Below, piece after piece: positions 42,874-50,928 of a stretch of 64,000 nt of DNA (position 1 is its first letter; each line of letters begins with the position of its first letter). The notes under the pieces are model-generated. The model had not been told where the DNA came from, searched no databases, and saw only the letters and a program-made list of their open reading frames with translations. This DNA is from an uncultured Dehalococcoidia bacterium (GTDB lineage: Bacteria; Chloroflexota; Dehalococcoidia; Lucifugimonadales; CAJWER01). Where the stretch lies: the NCBI GenBank assembly GCA_958296115.1, contig OY282442.1, forward strand, positions 2,214,943 to 2,278,942, given 5' to 3'. A program made the position numbers and the translations under genes.

Positions 42874-43629
42874 ATGAGGCTCGCGGTTCTGGCTTCGGTG
42901 GCGCTGTTGGCGGTCGGCTGCTTCTCGCGCGGAGAGCGCTCCGGCGAGCTGCTGGTCTTCGCGGCGGCGAGCTTGGCGCATCCGCTGGAGGAGGTGGAGG
43001 TTGCGTTCGAGCGCAACACGGGCATCGAGGCAACCATCAGTTACGGGGGGTCGCAGGCGCTGGCCCAGCAGATCGCCAGCGGCGCGCCGGCAGGGGTCTT
43101 TCTCTCGGCGGGCGAGGCCCCCGTCCTGTTCCTCCAGGAGCGCGGAGAGGTCGAAGGCGAGCCGGCGCAATTCCTGCGGAACCGCCTCGTGGTCGCTGTT
43201 CGGCGGGAAGGCGGGCCGTTTCTGGAGTCCATCGAGGCGCTTTTGGACGCAAGGGTAGGGCGCATAGCCGTCGCCGACCCGGAGCTGGCCCCGGCGGGTC
43301 GATACGCCAAAGAGAGCCTGGTTGCCCTCGGCCTGTGGGAGACGCTTCTGCCCAAGATGGTGTACGCCGCCGACGTTCGGGCCGCGCTCGCCTACGTCGA
43401 GTCCGGGAACGTGAAGGCGGCCTTCGTCTATGCCACCGACGCCGCCGCCTCTCCGTCGGTCGCCGGGTTCGACGTCTTGCCGCAAGATAGCCACTCGCCC
43501 GTCGTCTATCCGGCCGCGGTACTCGCCGGCTCTGGGGGTGATGCGCCCGCGTCCAGGTTCGTCGAGTATCTGCGGAGCGGCGAGGCTCAGGAAGTGTTCG
43601 CCGGGTATGGATTCATCACGTTGGAATAG
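42874..43629 (+). CDS. modA: molybdate/tungstate-binding lipoprotein ModA
   Basis: A 251-residue binding protein. The signal peptide ends in the lipobox LAVGC (C16). The ModA fold shows LLVFAAASLAHPLEEVEVAFERNTGIE, YGGSQALAQQIASGAPAGVFLSA and FLRNRLVVAVRR, with the Ser residues used for oxyanion binding. It delivers molybdate or tungstate to ModBC, plausibly supporting molybdenum enzymes common in this lineage. First gene of modABC. Confidence 0.93.
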   Translation: MRLAVLASVALLAVGCFSRGERSGELLVFAAASLAHPLEEVEVAFERNTGIEATISYGGSQALAQQIASGAPAGVFLSAGEAPVLFLQERGEVEGEPAQFLRNRLVVAVRREGGPFLESIEALLDARVGRIAVADPELAPAGRYAKESLVALGLWETLLPKMVYAADVRAALAYVESGNVKAAFVYATDAAASPSVAGFDVLPQDSHSPVVYPAAVLAGSGGDAPASRFVEYLRSGEAQEVFAGYGFITLE

Positions 43630-43662
43630 GCGGCTGCGCCATCGTCTATACTGAACCGCACG

Positions 43663-44328
43663 ATGGACCTTTCGCTCATTGAGTTGACCCTCCGCGTGGC
43701 GCTCCTCGCCACGGCCATCAATATACCCGCAGCCGTGTTCGTCGGGTGGCTGGTCGCCCGGAAGAGGGTGCGCGGGAGCCTGCTCATCGAGGTCGCCGTC
43801 TCGCTGCCCCTGGCAGTTCCCCCGGTCGTGGTGGGGTTCACGCTCCTACTGCTGCTGGGGCGCGAGGGGCCGGTGGGCGCGGCGGTGCATCGAGCCGTGG
43901 GCGCGGACATCGTCTTCACCTGGGCGTCGGCGGCGCTTGCGTCGGCGGTCGTTTCGTTCCCGTTGGTCGCCAGGGCTGTCATGGCCGCGATGGCGGAGGT
44001 GGACGATCGGCTGGAGATGTCGGCCCGCACGCTCGGAGCGGGGCCGCTGCGGGTCCTGTTCACGGTGACGGTTCCGTTGGCCTACCGGGGCATTCTGGCA
44101 GGGGCGCTGCTCGGGTTCGTGAGGGCGCTGAGCGAGTTCGGCGCAACGATAACCGTCGCCGGCAACATCCCAGGCAAGACGCAGACCCTGCCCTTGGCGA
44201 TATATTCGAGCGTCCAGGTCCGCGACGACGCGACTGCTATCAGGCTTGCGGTCGCCTCCATCGTGTTGGCGGTGGCTACGCTCGTGGTTCACAACTGGCT
44301 GCTCGCCAGGACTCGGAAGGCGCGATGA
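43663..44328 (+). CDS. modB: molybdate ABC transporter permease ModB
   Basis: A 221-residue permease with about five helices. ATAINIPAAVFVGWLVARKR, SLPLAVPPVVVGFTLLLLLG and the coupling motif SARTLGAGPLRVLFTVTVPLAYRG are diagnostic for ModB; FVRALSEFGATITVAGNIPGKTQTLPLAIY follows. It overlaps modC by 4 bases (ATGA). Confidence 0.94.
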   Translation: MDLSLIELTLRVALLATAINIPAAVFVGWLVARKRVRGSLLIEVAVSLPLAVPPVVVGFTLLLLLGREGPVGAAVHRAVGADIVFTWASAALASAVVSFPLVARAVMAAMAEVDDRLEMSARTLGAGPLRVLFTVTVPLAYRGILAGALLGFVRALSEFGATITVAGNIPGKTQTLPLAIYSSVQVRDDATAIRLAVASIVLAVATLVVHNWLLARTRKAR

Positions 44329-45452
44329 GGGCGAGACCGCCCGCGGCCAACGCCGCCCGCGCCGGCCCCGCGCTGACGTTCGACGTCGTCAAGCGGCTCG
44401 GCGGCTTCGAGCTTCGCTGCTCGGCCGAGTTCGGCGGCGGCATCACGGCTGTGTTCGGGCCTTCGGGCAGCGGCAAGACCACGCTGTTGAACTGCGTGGC
44501 CGGGCTCACCAAGCCGGACGACGGGGAGATAGCGATACTGGGCGCTACGGTCTATTCGGCGTCCCGGCGGGTGAATCTGCCCCCTGAGCGCCGCCGAATC
44601 GGCTACGTCTTCCAGGACTCCGCGCTGTTTCCGCACATGAGCGTTATGGACAACATCCGATACGGCCACAGGCTCACGCCTGAGTCCGAGCGGGCGTTGT
44701 CCGTGGAAGACGCGGTGGAGATGCTGCATCTGACGGGGCTGCTCGATCGGGGCACGGAGGGGCTGTCCGGGGGTGAGCGCCAGCGCGTGGCGCTTGCGAG
44801 GGCGCTTGCCGCGTCTCCTCGTCTTCTGCTGCTCGACGAGCCCCTATCGTCGCTCGACCTTGCGTTCAGGGGGATGGTCCTGAGGCACTTGAGGCAGGCG
44901 CATAGCGAGCTGGGGGTCCCGATGGTCTACGTGTCGCACTCTATGTCGGAGGTGATGGCGATAGCGGATGACGCGCTCGCGCTCTCCGACGGGGCCAGCG
45001 TCATCCAGGGTCCTCCGAGGGCGGCGCTGGTGGACCCGAGGATGAGCGGGCTGGCGGATTACGCGACGCTGGAGAATCTGCTGGACGCGGAGGTGGCGCG
45101 CAAGCTGCCGGATGGCGGGCAGGCGGAGTTGAGGGTTGGTTCGGCGCGGCTGTTCGCGCTGAACGTCGAGGCGGAGCCGGGCGAGAGGGTTACGATAGCG
45201 ATACGCTCGTCGGACATACTCGTGGCGCTGGACGTTCCGACGCGCATCAGCGCCCAGAACGTGCTGACGGGGACCGTCGAGGACGTTCACGTACAGGGCA
45301 GGCGGGTGATCTTGTACGTGGACGCGGGGGCGCGGATGATTGCGGAGATAACGCCGGACGCGCTGAGGGCTTTGGGGCTTTCGGCAGGCGACCAGGTTCA
45401 CCTGGTTATCAAGAGCGCCAGCATCATGGCGCTGGATCCGGGGGCGCGTTAG
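44325..45452 (+). CDS. modC: molybdate ABC transporter ATP-binding protein ModC
   Basis: A 375-residue ATPase from ATG 44325. Walker A is GPSGSGKTTLLN, the signature LSGGERQRVALARAL and Walker B RLLLLDEPLSSLD. The C-terminal ~120 residues are a MOP/TOBE molybdate-sensing domain (ISAQNVLTGTVEDVHVQGRRV, AEITPDALRALGLSAGDQVHLVIK). It powers ModB. The gene ends 9 bases before the encoded CCA end of the convergent tRNA-Leu. Confidence 0.94.
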   Translation: MRARPPAANAARAGPALTFDVVKRLGGFELRCSAEFGGGITAVFGPSGSGKTTLLNCVAGLTKPDDGEIAILGATVYSASRRVNLPPERRRIGYVFQDSALFPHMSVMDNIRYGHRLTPESERALSVEDAVEMLHLTGLLDRGTEGLSGGERQRVALARALAASPRLLLLDEPLSSLDLAFRGMVLRHLRQAHSELGVPMVYVSHSMSEVMAIADDALALSDGASVIQGPPRAALVDPRMSGLADYATLENLLDAEVARKLPDGGQAELRVGSARLFALNVEAEPGERVTIAIRSSDILVALDVPTRISAQNVLTGTVEDVHVQGRRVILYVDAGARMIAEITPDALRALGLSAGDQVHLVIKSASIMALDPGAR

Positions 45453-45461
45453 CGTGATGAT

Positions 45462-45548
45462 TGGTGCCCAGGGAGGGACTCGAACCCCCATTCCCTAGAT
45501 GGGAAGCGGATTTTAAGTCCGCCGCGTATTCCGTTCCGCCACCTGGGC
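45462..45548 (-). tRNA. tRNA-Leu (anticodon UAA)
   Basis: Minus-strand tRNA. The acceptor stem GCCCAGG pairs with CCTGGGC. The anticodon arm is GCGGA-CTTAAAA-TCCGC with anticodon TAA. A long variable arm (TTCCCATCTAGGGAA) is typical of class II leucine tRNA. The T loop is TTCGAGT. Discriminator A and CCA are encoded (45462-45464 give CCA). Confidence 0.95.
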
Positions 45549-45583
45549 ATTCAGTGGTCGGGACGCCTAGGGAGGACGAAGCG

Positions 45584-45703
45584 CTATCCCGATTTCATGA
45601 GGCGGGTCTGCTCTCGGAGCTGTCGTAAAGCGAGGTCGAGCGGCATCCAGATGAATGCGCGCTCGTCGACCGAGTCCGGCCTTATGGCGGCGTTCGCGAC
45701 CAT
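45584..45703 (-). CDS. 39-residue putative small protein
   Basis: A short ORF beginning MVANAAIRPDSVDERAFIW and ending LREQTRLMKSG. Support comes from an extended -10 with a perfect TATAAT hexamer (TGCTATAAT) only 6 bases before the ATG, implying a leaderless transcript. It lies between tRNA-Leu and the BNR-repeat gene. It is soluble and probably helical. No family recognised; it might alternatively be the start of a transcript for the tRNA, with the ORF fortuitous. Confidence 0.4.
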   Translation of the reverse strand: MVANAAIRPDSVDERAFIWMPLDLALRQLREQTRLMKSG

Positions 45704-45709
45704 GAACAG

Positions 45710-45718
45710 ATTATAGCA
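45710..45718 (-). promoter_or_regulatory. extended -10 promoter upstream of small ORF and tRNA-Leu
   Basis: The minus strand reads TGCTATAAT. The predicted transcription start is at or next to the ATG at 45703. The tRNA-Leu gene, 155 bases downstream on the same strand, could be served by the same promoter. Confidence 0.6.
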
Positions 45719-45728
45719 TCTTCCGGCG

Positions 45729-46790
45729 TCAATCTTCCTCGACGAAGTAGACGCCTTCGATGTCCTGTGTCGTGGAGTCGCCGCCGCCCATCCAGGACAT
45801 GAAGTAGGCGCACAGGATGCGTTCGTCGTCGGCGTAGGCGAAGGCGGGGTAGCCTGAGAAGGACCTGCCTGGGTACGTGGGCCTGACGCCGCGCCCCAGC
45901 CATACCATGATGGGGCTGGAGTTCCAGGATCCGGCGCCCGCGCCGTCGTCCTGAAAGACGCTGATGCCGACGCCGACGTAGCCCTGGTCGACGTCGCCGG
46001 TCCACCTGTATCCGCACAGCAGGGTTCCGTTCTTGGTCAGGAAGAGCGCGGGCGAGTTGCCGTAGATTGCGCCGGTGGTGAAGTCGGGCTCGCTCCAGGT
46101 CCGTCCGAGGTCGTGGGACTCGGCCCAGTAGAACGGGGCCATTCCGTGGCCCGCGGGCGACACGTCGTTCGCGATTATGGCTATCATTCGTCCGTCGGGC
46201 AGCTCTATCGCGTCGTTGTAGAAGACGTGTCCGCTTGCGACGACTGCGAACTCCGTCCAGGTCCTGCCGCCGTCGTAGGAGCGCAGGTGTCCGGACACGT
46301 GGTGGCTGCTGCCGCGGAACTGGCCGCACACGGGGAATATGACCACGCCGTCGGAGAGCATGCGTATCTTGCCGTATGGGGCGAGGGCGGACCAGTCCAC
46401 GCCGTCTATGTCCTGTCCCGCCGGGTCGGGGCCGTCCCAGGTCTTGCCGCCGTCGGTCGAGCGCATCATGTACGCGCCGCGCGGAGGGGCCATCGCGGGC
46501 AGCAGTATCGCACCGTCGGGGAGCTGGGTCATGCCGTAGTATGGCACGAGGGTATCGGGGTCGCCCGGGCGCTTGCCGACGACCTCGACGATGGGGCCGC
46601 TCCAGGTGCGGCCGCCGTCGGTGGATCTCAGGACCTCGCCGCGCCATGCGTTGAAGCCGTCCCGCCCGAGGTCCGGCCTGAAACGGCGGTAGGACGCGAG
46701 CAGGTCGCCGTTCTCCAGGCGCGCGAGCCCGGGCGTGGATACGCCTCCTGTTGCGATGATGGTGCGTCCAACCCGCCGCAAGCCTGCCAT
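45729..46790 (-). CDS. BNR/Asp-box sialidase-like protein
   Basis: A 353-residue protein from ATG 46790 (GGAGG about 8 bases upstream). At least four Asp boxes of the S-x-D-x-G-x-T-W type are visible: STDGGRTW, STDGGKTW, SYDGGRTW and SHDLGRTW. These mark a six-bladed beta-propeller of the sialidase/BNR superfamily. An early Arg (ARLENGDLLASYRRFRPD) could be part of a sialidase Arg triad, but the full triad is not certain. There is no signal peptide, so it is probably intracellular. Its neighbours suggest sugar catabolism. A TATAAT lies upstream at 46825-46830 (minus). Confidence 0.75.
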   Translation of the reverse strand: MAGLRRVGRTIIATGGVSTPGLARLENGDLLASYRRFRPDLGRDGFNAWRGEVLRSTDGGRTWSGPIVEVVGKRPGDPDTLVPYYGMTQLPDGAILLPAMAPPRGAYMMRSTDGGKTWDGPDPAGQDIDGVDWSALAPYGKIRMLSDGVVIFPVCGQFRGSSHHVSGHLRSYDGGRTWTEFAVVASGHVFYNDAIELPDGRMIAIIANDVSPAGHGMAPFYWAESHDLGRTWSEPDFTTGAIYGNSPALFLTKNGTLLCGYRWTGDVDQGYVGVGISVFQDDGAGAGSWNSSPIMVWLGRGVRPTYPGRSFSGYPAFAYADDERILCAYFMSWMGGGDSTTQDIEGVYFVEED

Positions 46791-46900
46791 GCTCGACCTC
46801 CAAATCCGAGACGTTGGGAGCGCCATTATATCGCCGGGCGGCCCCCGGCGTCTTGCGCGGGTGGAGCGCCGCGCTATACACTCCTACAAAAGGGGGCGAG

Positions 46901-47353
46901 ATGGTTACTGGGTTCAACCATTCGGGATTCGTGGTCGAGGACATCGAGGCGATGACCGCATTCTACTGCGACGCCCTGGGGCTGTCGGTGATTCGGGAGG
47001 TGGACAGCGTAGCGCCTCCCAGCGGCGACCACACGGGGTTTGCGGGCGCTCGGCGGAAGCTCGTGTTCGTCGGCAAGCCGGGCGGAGCGCACATGCTCGA
47101 GCTCGTCCACTACATCGCCCCGCCGAGTCCACGCGGACATCTCGGACGGAACCAGCTTGGGGCGGCCCACGTGTGCTTCGACGTCGAGGACCTCGCGGAG
47201 CTGAGCCGGCGGTTGACCGAGCGCGGCGTGCGGTTCGTGACGCCGCCGATATTCAGGGACGGCCCGGACGGGAGCCGGACGGGCATATGCTACATCCAGG
47301 ATCCGGAGGGGAATTGGGTGGAGCTGATAGAGCGCGGCAATGCGAATGCCTAA
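46901..47353 (+). CDS. glyoxalase/VOC-family protein
   Basis: A 150-residue protein from ATG 46901 with AGGGGGCGAG just upstream. The paired beta-alpha-beta-beta-beta modules of the VOC family are clear: FNHSGFVVEDIEAMTAFYCDALGLSVI, LELVHYIAPPS, GAAHVCFDVEDL and YIQDPEGNWVELIE. Candidate metal ligands are the His of NHSGF, the Glu of LELV, the His of AAHV and the Glu of VELIE. VOC enzymes include lyases, epimerases and dioxygenases. It lies 19 bases before the Hyi-like isomerase. Confidence 0.82.
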   Translation: MVTGFNHSGFVVEDIEAMTAFYCDALGLSVIREVDSVAPPSGDHTGFAGARRKLVFVGKPGGAHMLELVHYIAPPSPRGHLGRNQLGAAHVCFDVEDLAELSRRLTERGVRFVTPPIFRDGPDGSRTGICYIQDPEGNWVELIERGNANA

Positions 47354-47372
47354 ACTTGAGCGAGGGCGGTAG

Positions 47373-48167
47373 ATGCCGAAGTTCGCGGCTAATCTGAGCA
47401 TGATGTTCAACGAGATTGACTTTCTCGACCGCTTCGAGGCTGCGGCGAAAGCGGGGTTCGAGGCGGTGGAGTTCATGTTTCCGTATGACTACGAGGCTGG
47501 GGAAGTGGCGGAGCGGCTCGAGCGCAACGGGCTGACGCTCGCGCTGCACAATCTGCCGGCTGGAGACTGGGACGCGGGAGACCGGGGCGTGGCCGCGAAC
47601 CCAGGCAGGGTGGGCGAGTTCCAGGACGGGGTGGGGCAGGCGGTCGAATACGCGGCCGCGCTCGGATGCGGGCAGGTCAACTGCCTTGCCGGGATACCGC
47701 CAGAGGGGGCGGATCCGGATGAGGTCAGGGCGGCGCTCGTGTCGAACCTGAGGTTCGCGTCTTCGAAGCTCGGCGAAGCCGGCGTCCGGCTGCTGATCGA
47801 GCCGATCAACACGCGGGACATACCGGGCTTCTACCTGAACTACTCGAAGCAGGCGCTCGCCATCATCCAGGAGGTCGGGTCGCCCAACCTGGCGTTGCAG
47901 TACGACGCGTACCACATGCAGATAATGGAGGGAGACCTGACGCTGACCATCAGGGATAACCTGGCGAGCGTCGGGCACATCCAGATCGCCGACAATCCGG
48001 GCCGCCACGAGCCCGGAACCGGCGAGATCAACTACCCGCATATCTTCGGCGCGCTCGACGACATGGGCTACGACGGCTGGGTCGGCTGCGAGTACCGGCC
48101 ACTCGCCACGACGGAAGAGGGCTTGGCCTGGGCGGCCGGCTACCTGCGCGGCCCGCGCTCGCGGTAG
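47373..48167 (+). CDS. hyi: hydroxypyruvate isomerase-like TIM barrel
   Basis: A 264-residue protein matching the Hyi family: FAANLSMMFNEIDFLDRFEAAAKAGFEAVEFMFPY, LHNLPAGDWDAGDRG and VRLLIEPINTRDIPGFYL (metal-ligand Glu), then YDAYHMQIMEGDL, HIQIADNPGRHEPGTGEINY and GWVGCEYRP. The enzyme interconverts hydroxypyruvate and tartronate semialdehyde; some homologues act on other keto sugar acids. It is likely in one operon with the VOC gene upstream. Confidence 0.88.
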   Translation: MPKFAANLSMMFNEIDFLDRFEAAAKAGFEAVEFMFPYDYEAGEVAERLERNGLTLALHNLPAGDWDAGDRGVAANPGRVGEFQDGVGQAVEYAAALGCGQVNCLAGIPPEGADPDEVRAALVSNLRFASSKLGEAGVRLLIEPINTRDIPGFYLNYSKQALAIIQEVGSPNLALQYDAYHMQIMEGDLTLTIRDNLASVGHIQIADNPGRHEPGTGEINYPHIFGALDDMGYDGWVGCEYRPLATTEEGLAWAAGYLRGPRSR

Positions 48168-48170
48168 GCG

Positions 48171-49391
48171 CTACATGCCCGCCGGCGCTCGGCCTGCGGG
48201 CCGGGACTCGCTGGGGTGGAAGTCGGGGACTTCGATGGGCTTGGAGCCTTGGCTGATGGAGTCGGCGGCCAGGATTGCAGGCGCGGCGGTGTCCATGGCC
48301 TGGTACACGTCGAACTCCAGCGGCTTTTCGCCGAGGATCGCATCGCGGAAATTCTTGTGGACTATGTAGTCTATCGTGGGCTCGGAGTACCCTGTGGAGG
48401 GCCTGCCGCCAACGGTATTGGGGATGTCGGCGAGGGCGGCGGCTTCGGGCGGGGTGTCGGCTCGCTCGGTCCGCCAGTCCACGCGGGCGGCGTCGTGCAT
48501 CTGCGAGCCGGCGAGCCACATCGAGGGAAGCTCGCCGCGGGCCGCGCCGGTTTCGAGCGTCCCGTGGGATGCGATTAGCTGGTATCGGTGGCTGCGCGTC
48601 TCGCGCGACCTGCCCAGCGTCCAGCCGCACGCCATTCGCATGATGGTGTCCTTCTCGGTGCGCAGGAGCGCCACCTGGACGTCGGAGCGGTGGATTGCGT
48701 CGTGGGCGTAGCTCTGGGGGCGAGCGCCCATGCCGGTCACCCTGGCGACGCGGTCGTCCAGGACGCTGAGCATGGCGCTGAGGTCGTGGCAGAGGTAGTG
48801 TATCGGGGGCATTCTGTGCATCCAGGTGGGCTGGGCGTCGGGATGCGCGGCGAGGTCCGCCACGTCCACGAACTCGCCGGTCGTCATGTCCCGGTAGTAC
48901 CTGCGCGTGTCCTTGCGGCCCATGTACTCGCCCTCGACGTATCCGACGTGGCCGAGCCTTCCGCCCCGGACGAGGCCGCGCCATGCCGTGATGAACCCGT
49001 GGTAACGCAGCTGCTCGGCGAGCAGATAGACCAGGCCGGTTCGTTCCTGCGCCGCCACGATGCGCCAGCAATCCTCCATCGTGTGGGCGGCCGGCACCTC
49101 GGAGCTGACGTGCTTGCCGGACTCGAGCGCGCGGGCGGCCATGGCGCCCTGCTCCTCGCAGCGCACGCAGAGCGCTATCGCGTCCACGTTGGGGTCTGCC
49201 AGCATGTCCTCGTATGAGGCGTGCGTCTCCACGCCGCGGCTGTCGGACAACTCGTTCAGGGCGCGTTCGTGGATGGACGCGAAGATGTCGCCCAGGGCGG
49301 TTATGCGGTAGCCGTCCATGCGGTCCAGGATCCTGAGCCAGTGGATGCCGCGGTGTCCGAGGCCGAATATGCCTATGCGAATCTCGTCCAC
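48171..49391 (-). CDS. Gfo/Idh/MocA-family oxidoreductase A
   Basis: A 406-residue protein from GTG 49391 with GGAGGTGA just upstream. The Rossmann fold opens with IRIGIFGLGHRGIHWL; the family motif appears as GKHVSSEVPAAHTMEDCWRIV (the usual EKP replaced by EVP). The substrate domain holds THLDxxDAQPTWMH-like and SHRYQLIASHGTLETG segments. NAD(P)-dependent sugar or cyclitol dehydrogenases of this family oxidise a hydroxyl to a ketone. The loss of the Lys in EKP is notable. It is a close paralogue of the gene just upstream on the same strand. Confidence 0.85.
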   Translation of the reverse strand: MDEIRIGIFGLGHRGIHWLRILDRMDGYRITALGDIFASIHERALNELSDSRGVETHASYEDMLADPNVDAIALCVRCEEQGAMAARALESGKHVSSEVPAAHTMEDCWRIVAAQERTGLVYLLAEQLRYHGFITAWRGLVRGGRLGHVGYVEGEYMGRKDTRRYYRDMTTGEFVDVADLAAHPDAQPTWMHRMPPIHYLCHDLSAMLSVLDDRVARVTGMGARPQSYAHDAIHRSDVQVALLRTEKDTIMRMACGWTLGRSRETRSHRYQLIASHGTLETGAARGELPSMWLAGSQMHDAARVDWRTERADTPPEAAALADIPNTVGGRPSTGYSEPTIDYIVHKNFRDAILGEKPLEFDVYQAMDTAAPAILAADSISQGSKPIEVPDFHPSESRPAGRAPAGM

Positions 49392-49413
49392 GTGTTCACC
49401 TCCACGCCGCTGT

Positions 49414-50589
49414 TCAGTGGGATTCAGGCATCCGTCCGGCTGGGCGGAGCGCGTTGGGCCTGAAGTCGGGCACGTCTATCGGCTCTGAGCCGGCGTCTAT
49501 CGAATCCGCCGCGAGGATTGCTGGGGCGGCCGTGTCCATCGCCTTGTACACGTCGAACTCGAGCGGCTTGCCGTCCAGCACCGCCTCGCGGAACGACACG
49601 TGGACGTAGTAATCGGTGCCTCGGTGTCCGCTCTCGACGGCTTCGGGGGGCGCGTCCGTGCGCTCGTATCGCCAATCCACGTTCGCGGGGCCATGCATCT
49701 GGCTGTCGGCTGTCCACATCCTGTGGGGGTCGCCGTAGGAGCGTCCGGATTCCAGCGAGCCGAGGGTTCCTATGGCCTGGTAGTGGTGATGGTCGCGCGC
49801 CGGGGCGAGCATCTGGGTGCCGCCCTGCATCATGCGGAGGATGGTGTCCTTCTCGGTCTGCATCAGGGCGACCTGGATGTCGGCCCGCTTCAACTCTGGG
49901 TGGGCGTAGCTCTGCCGCCTGGTCCCCATCGCCGTAACGCGCGTTACGCGGTCGTCGAGGACCATCAGGACCGGGCTGAGCTCGTGTACGAGGTAGTGGA
50001 TTGGGTCCATCTCGTGGATCCACGTCGGCCTGGCGTCGGGATGGCTCGGCAGGTCGTTGGGATAGACGAACTGCCCAGTGCTCCAGTCCTGGTGATAGCG
50101 CAGGATGCCCTTGTAGCTGACGTATTCGCCTTCGAAATAGACGACTCGGCCGAGCCTGCCTTGCTGTATCACGTCGCGCCACGCTTGGAAGAAGCCCGCG
50201 TGCCGGGACTGCTCGCCGAGCTGATAGACGAGCCCCGTCCGCTCCTGCGCCGCCACGATGCGCCAGCAATCTTCCATCGTGTGCGCGGCCGGCACCTCGG
50301 CGTTGACGTGCTTGCCCGCTTCCAGCGCCTGGGCCGCCATTGCGCCCTGCTCCTTGCATCGGACGGTCAGCGCGACGGCGTCCACGTTCGGGTCGGCCAG
50401 CATGTCCTCATAGCGGGCGTAGGCCGGAACGCCCGCGGCGTCCTGTAACTCTGCGGCGCCGCGCGGGTGGAGAGCGGGGAATATGTCGCCGATGGCGGTA
50501 ACGCGGTATCCCTCGATTCGCTGCAGGAGCCGCAGCCAGTGAAGGCCGCGATGCCCCAAGCCGAACAGCCCGATGCGTATCTCGTCCAT
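49414..50589 (-). CDS. Gfo/Idh/MocA-family oxidoreductase B
   Basis: A 391-residue protein from ATG 50589 with GGAGG upstream. It opens IRIGLFGLGHRGLHWLRLL and has GKHVNAEVPAAHTMEDCWRIV, again EVP in place of EKP. It aligns with the next gene along its full length (TGLVYQLGEQ, DPIHYLVHELSPVLMVLDDRV, KPLEFDVYKAMDTAAPAILAADSI), so the two arose by tandem duplication. Both likely act on related polyhydroxy substrates; they may form a hetero-oligomer or serve different sugars. Confidence 0.85.
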   Translation of the reverse strand: MDEIRIGLFGLGHRGLHWLRLLQRIEGYRVTAIGDIFPALHPRGAAELQDAAGVPAYARYEDMLADPNVDAVALTVRCKEQGAMAAQALEAGKHVNAEVPAAHTMEDCWRIVAAQERTGLVYQLGEQSRHAGFFQAWRDVIQQGRLGRVVYFEGEYVSYKGILRYHQDWSTGQFVYPNDLPSHPDARPTWIHEMDPIHYLVHELSPVLMVLDDRVTRVTAMGTRRQSYAHPELKRADIQVALMQTEKDTILRMMQGGTQMLAPARDHHHYQAIGTLGSLESGRSYGDPHRMWTADSQMHGPANVDWRYERTDAPPEAVESGHRGTDYYVHVSFREAVLDGKPLEFDVYKAMDTAAPAILAADSIDAGSEPIDVPDFRPNALRPAGRMPESH

Positions 50590-50928
50590 AGCCGCCTCCA
50601 TGTATGACGCAACGAGCGCAGTGTAATTGGAAGACCTCCGACGCGCAAGGCGTGCGCCTGTCATGCCTCACGCGGCGGGCTGTTGCGTTGTGGGGGTGAG
50701 GGGCGTATAGTGGCGCCCAATGAGGGGGCGCGGCGCCTAGGGAGGGGCAATGTGAGGATGGATATGCATAGGGCGGCTGTGGGAGTGGCTGCGGACAGGA
50801 CGCGCCGCCGGTTGCGACATCGCCTCCGGTGTCGTCGTGGACGCCCATGCCAATCGGCCGGGATAACGCCGACTCATGTCGCATTTTCCATACATGCCCT
50901 GTATCAGATGGTAGATTGAGGTGGTGGA
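50590..50928. other. intergenic stretch between divergent genes
   Basis: 339 bases between the divergent dehydrogenase and propeller-LRR genes. A TATAGT hexamer (50706-50711, plus) could be a -10, but the ORF after it is only six codons. An Arg-rich 54-residue ORF from about 50752 is not convincing. On the minus strand a TACACT near 50620 may be the -10 of dehydrogenase B. Confidence 0.4.

Noticed and set aside
50752-50919. Arg-rich 54-codon frame upstream of the propeller-LRR gene
   Set aside because: Composition is typical of random GC-rich DNA; no ribosome-binding site or family.
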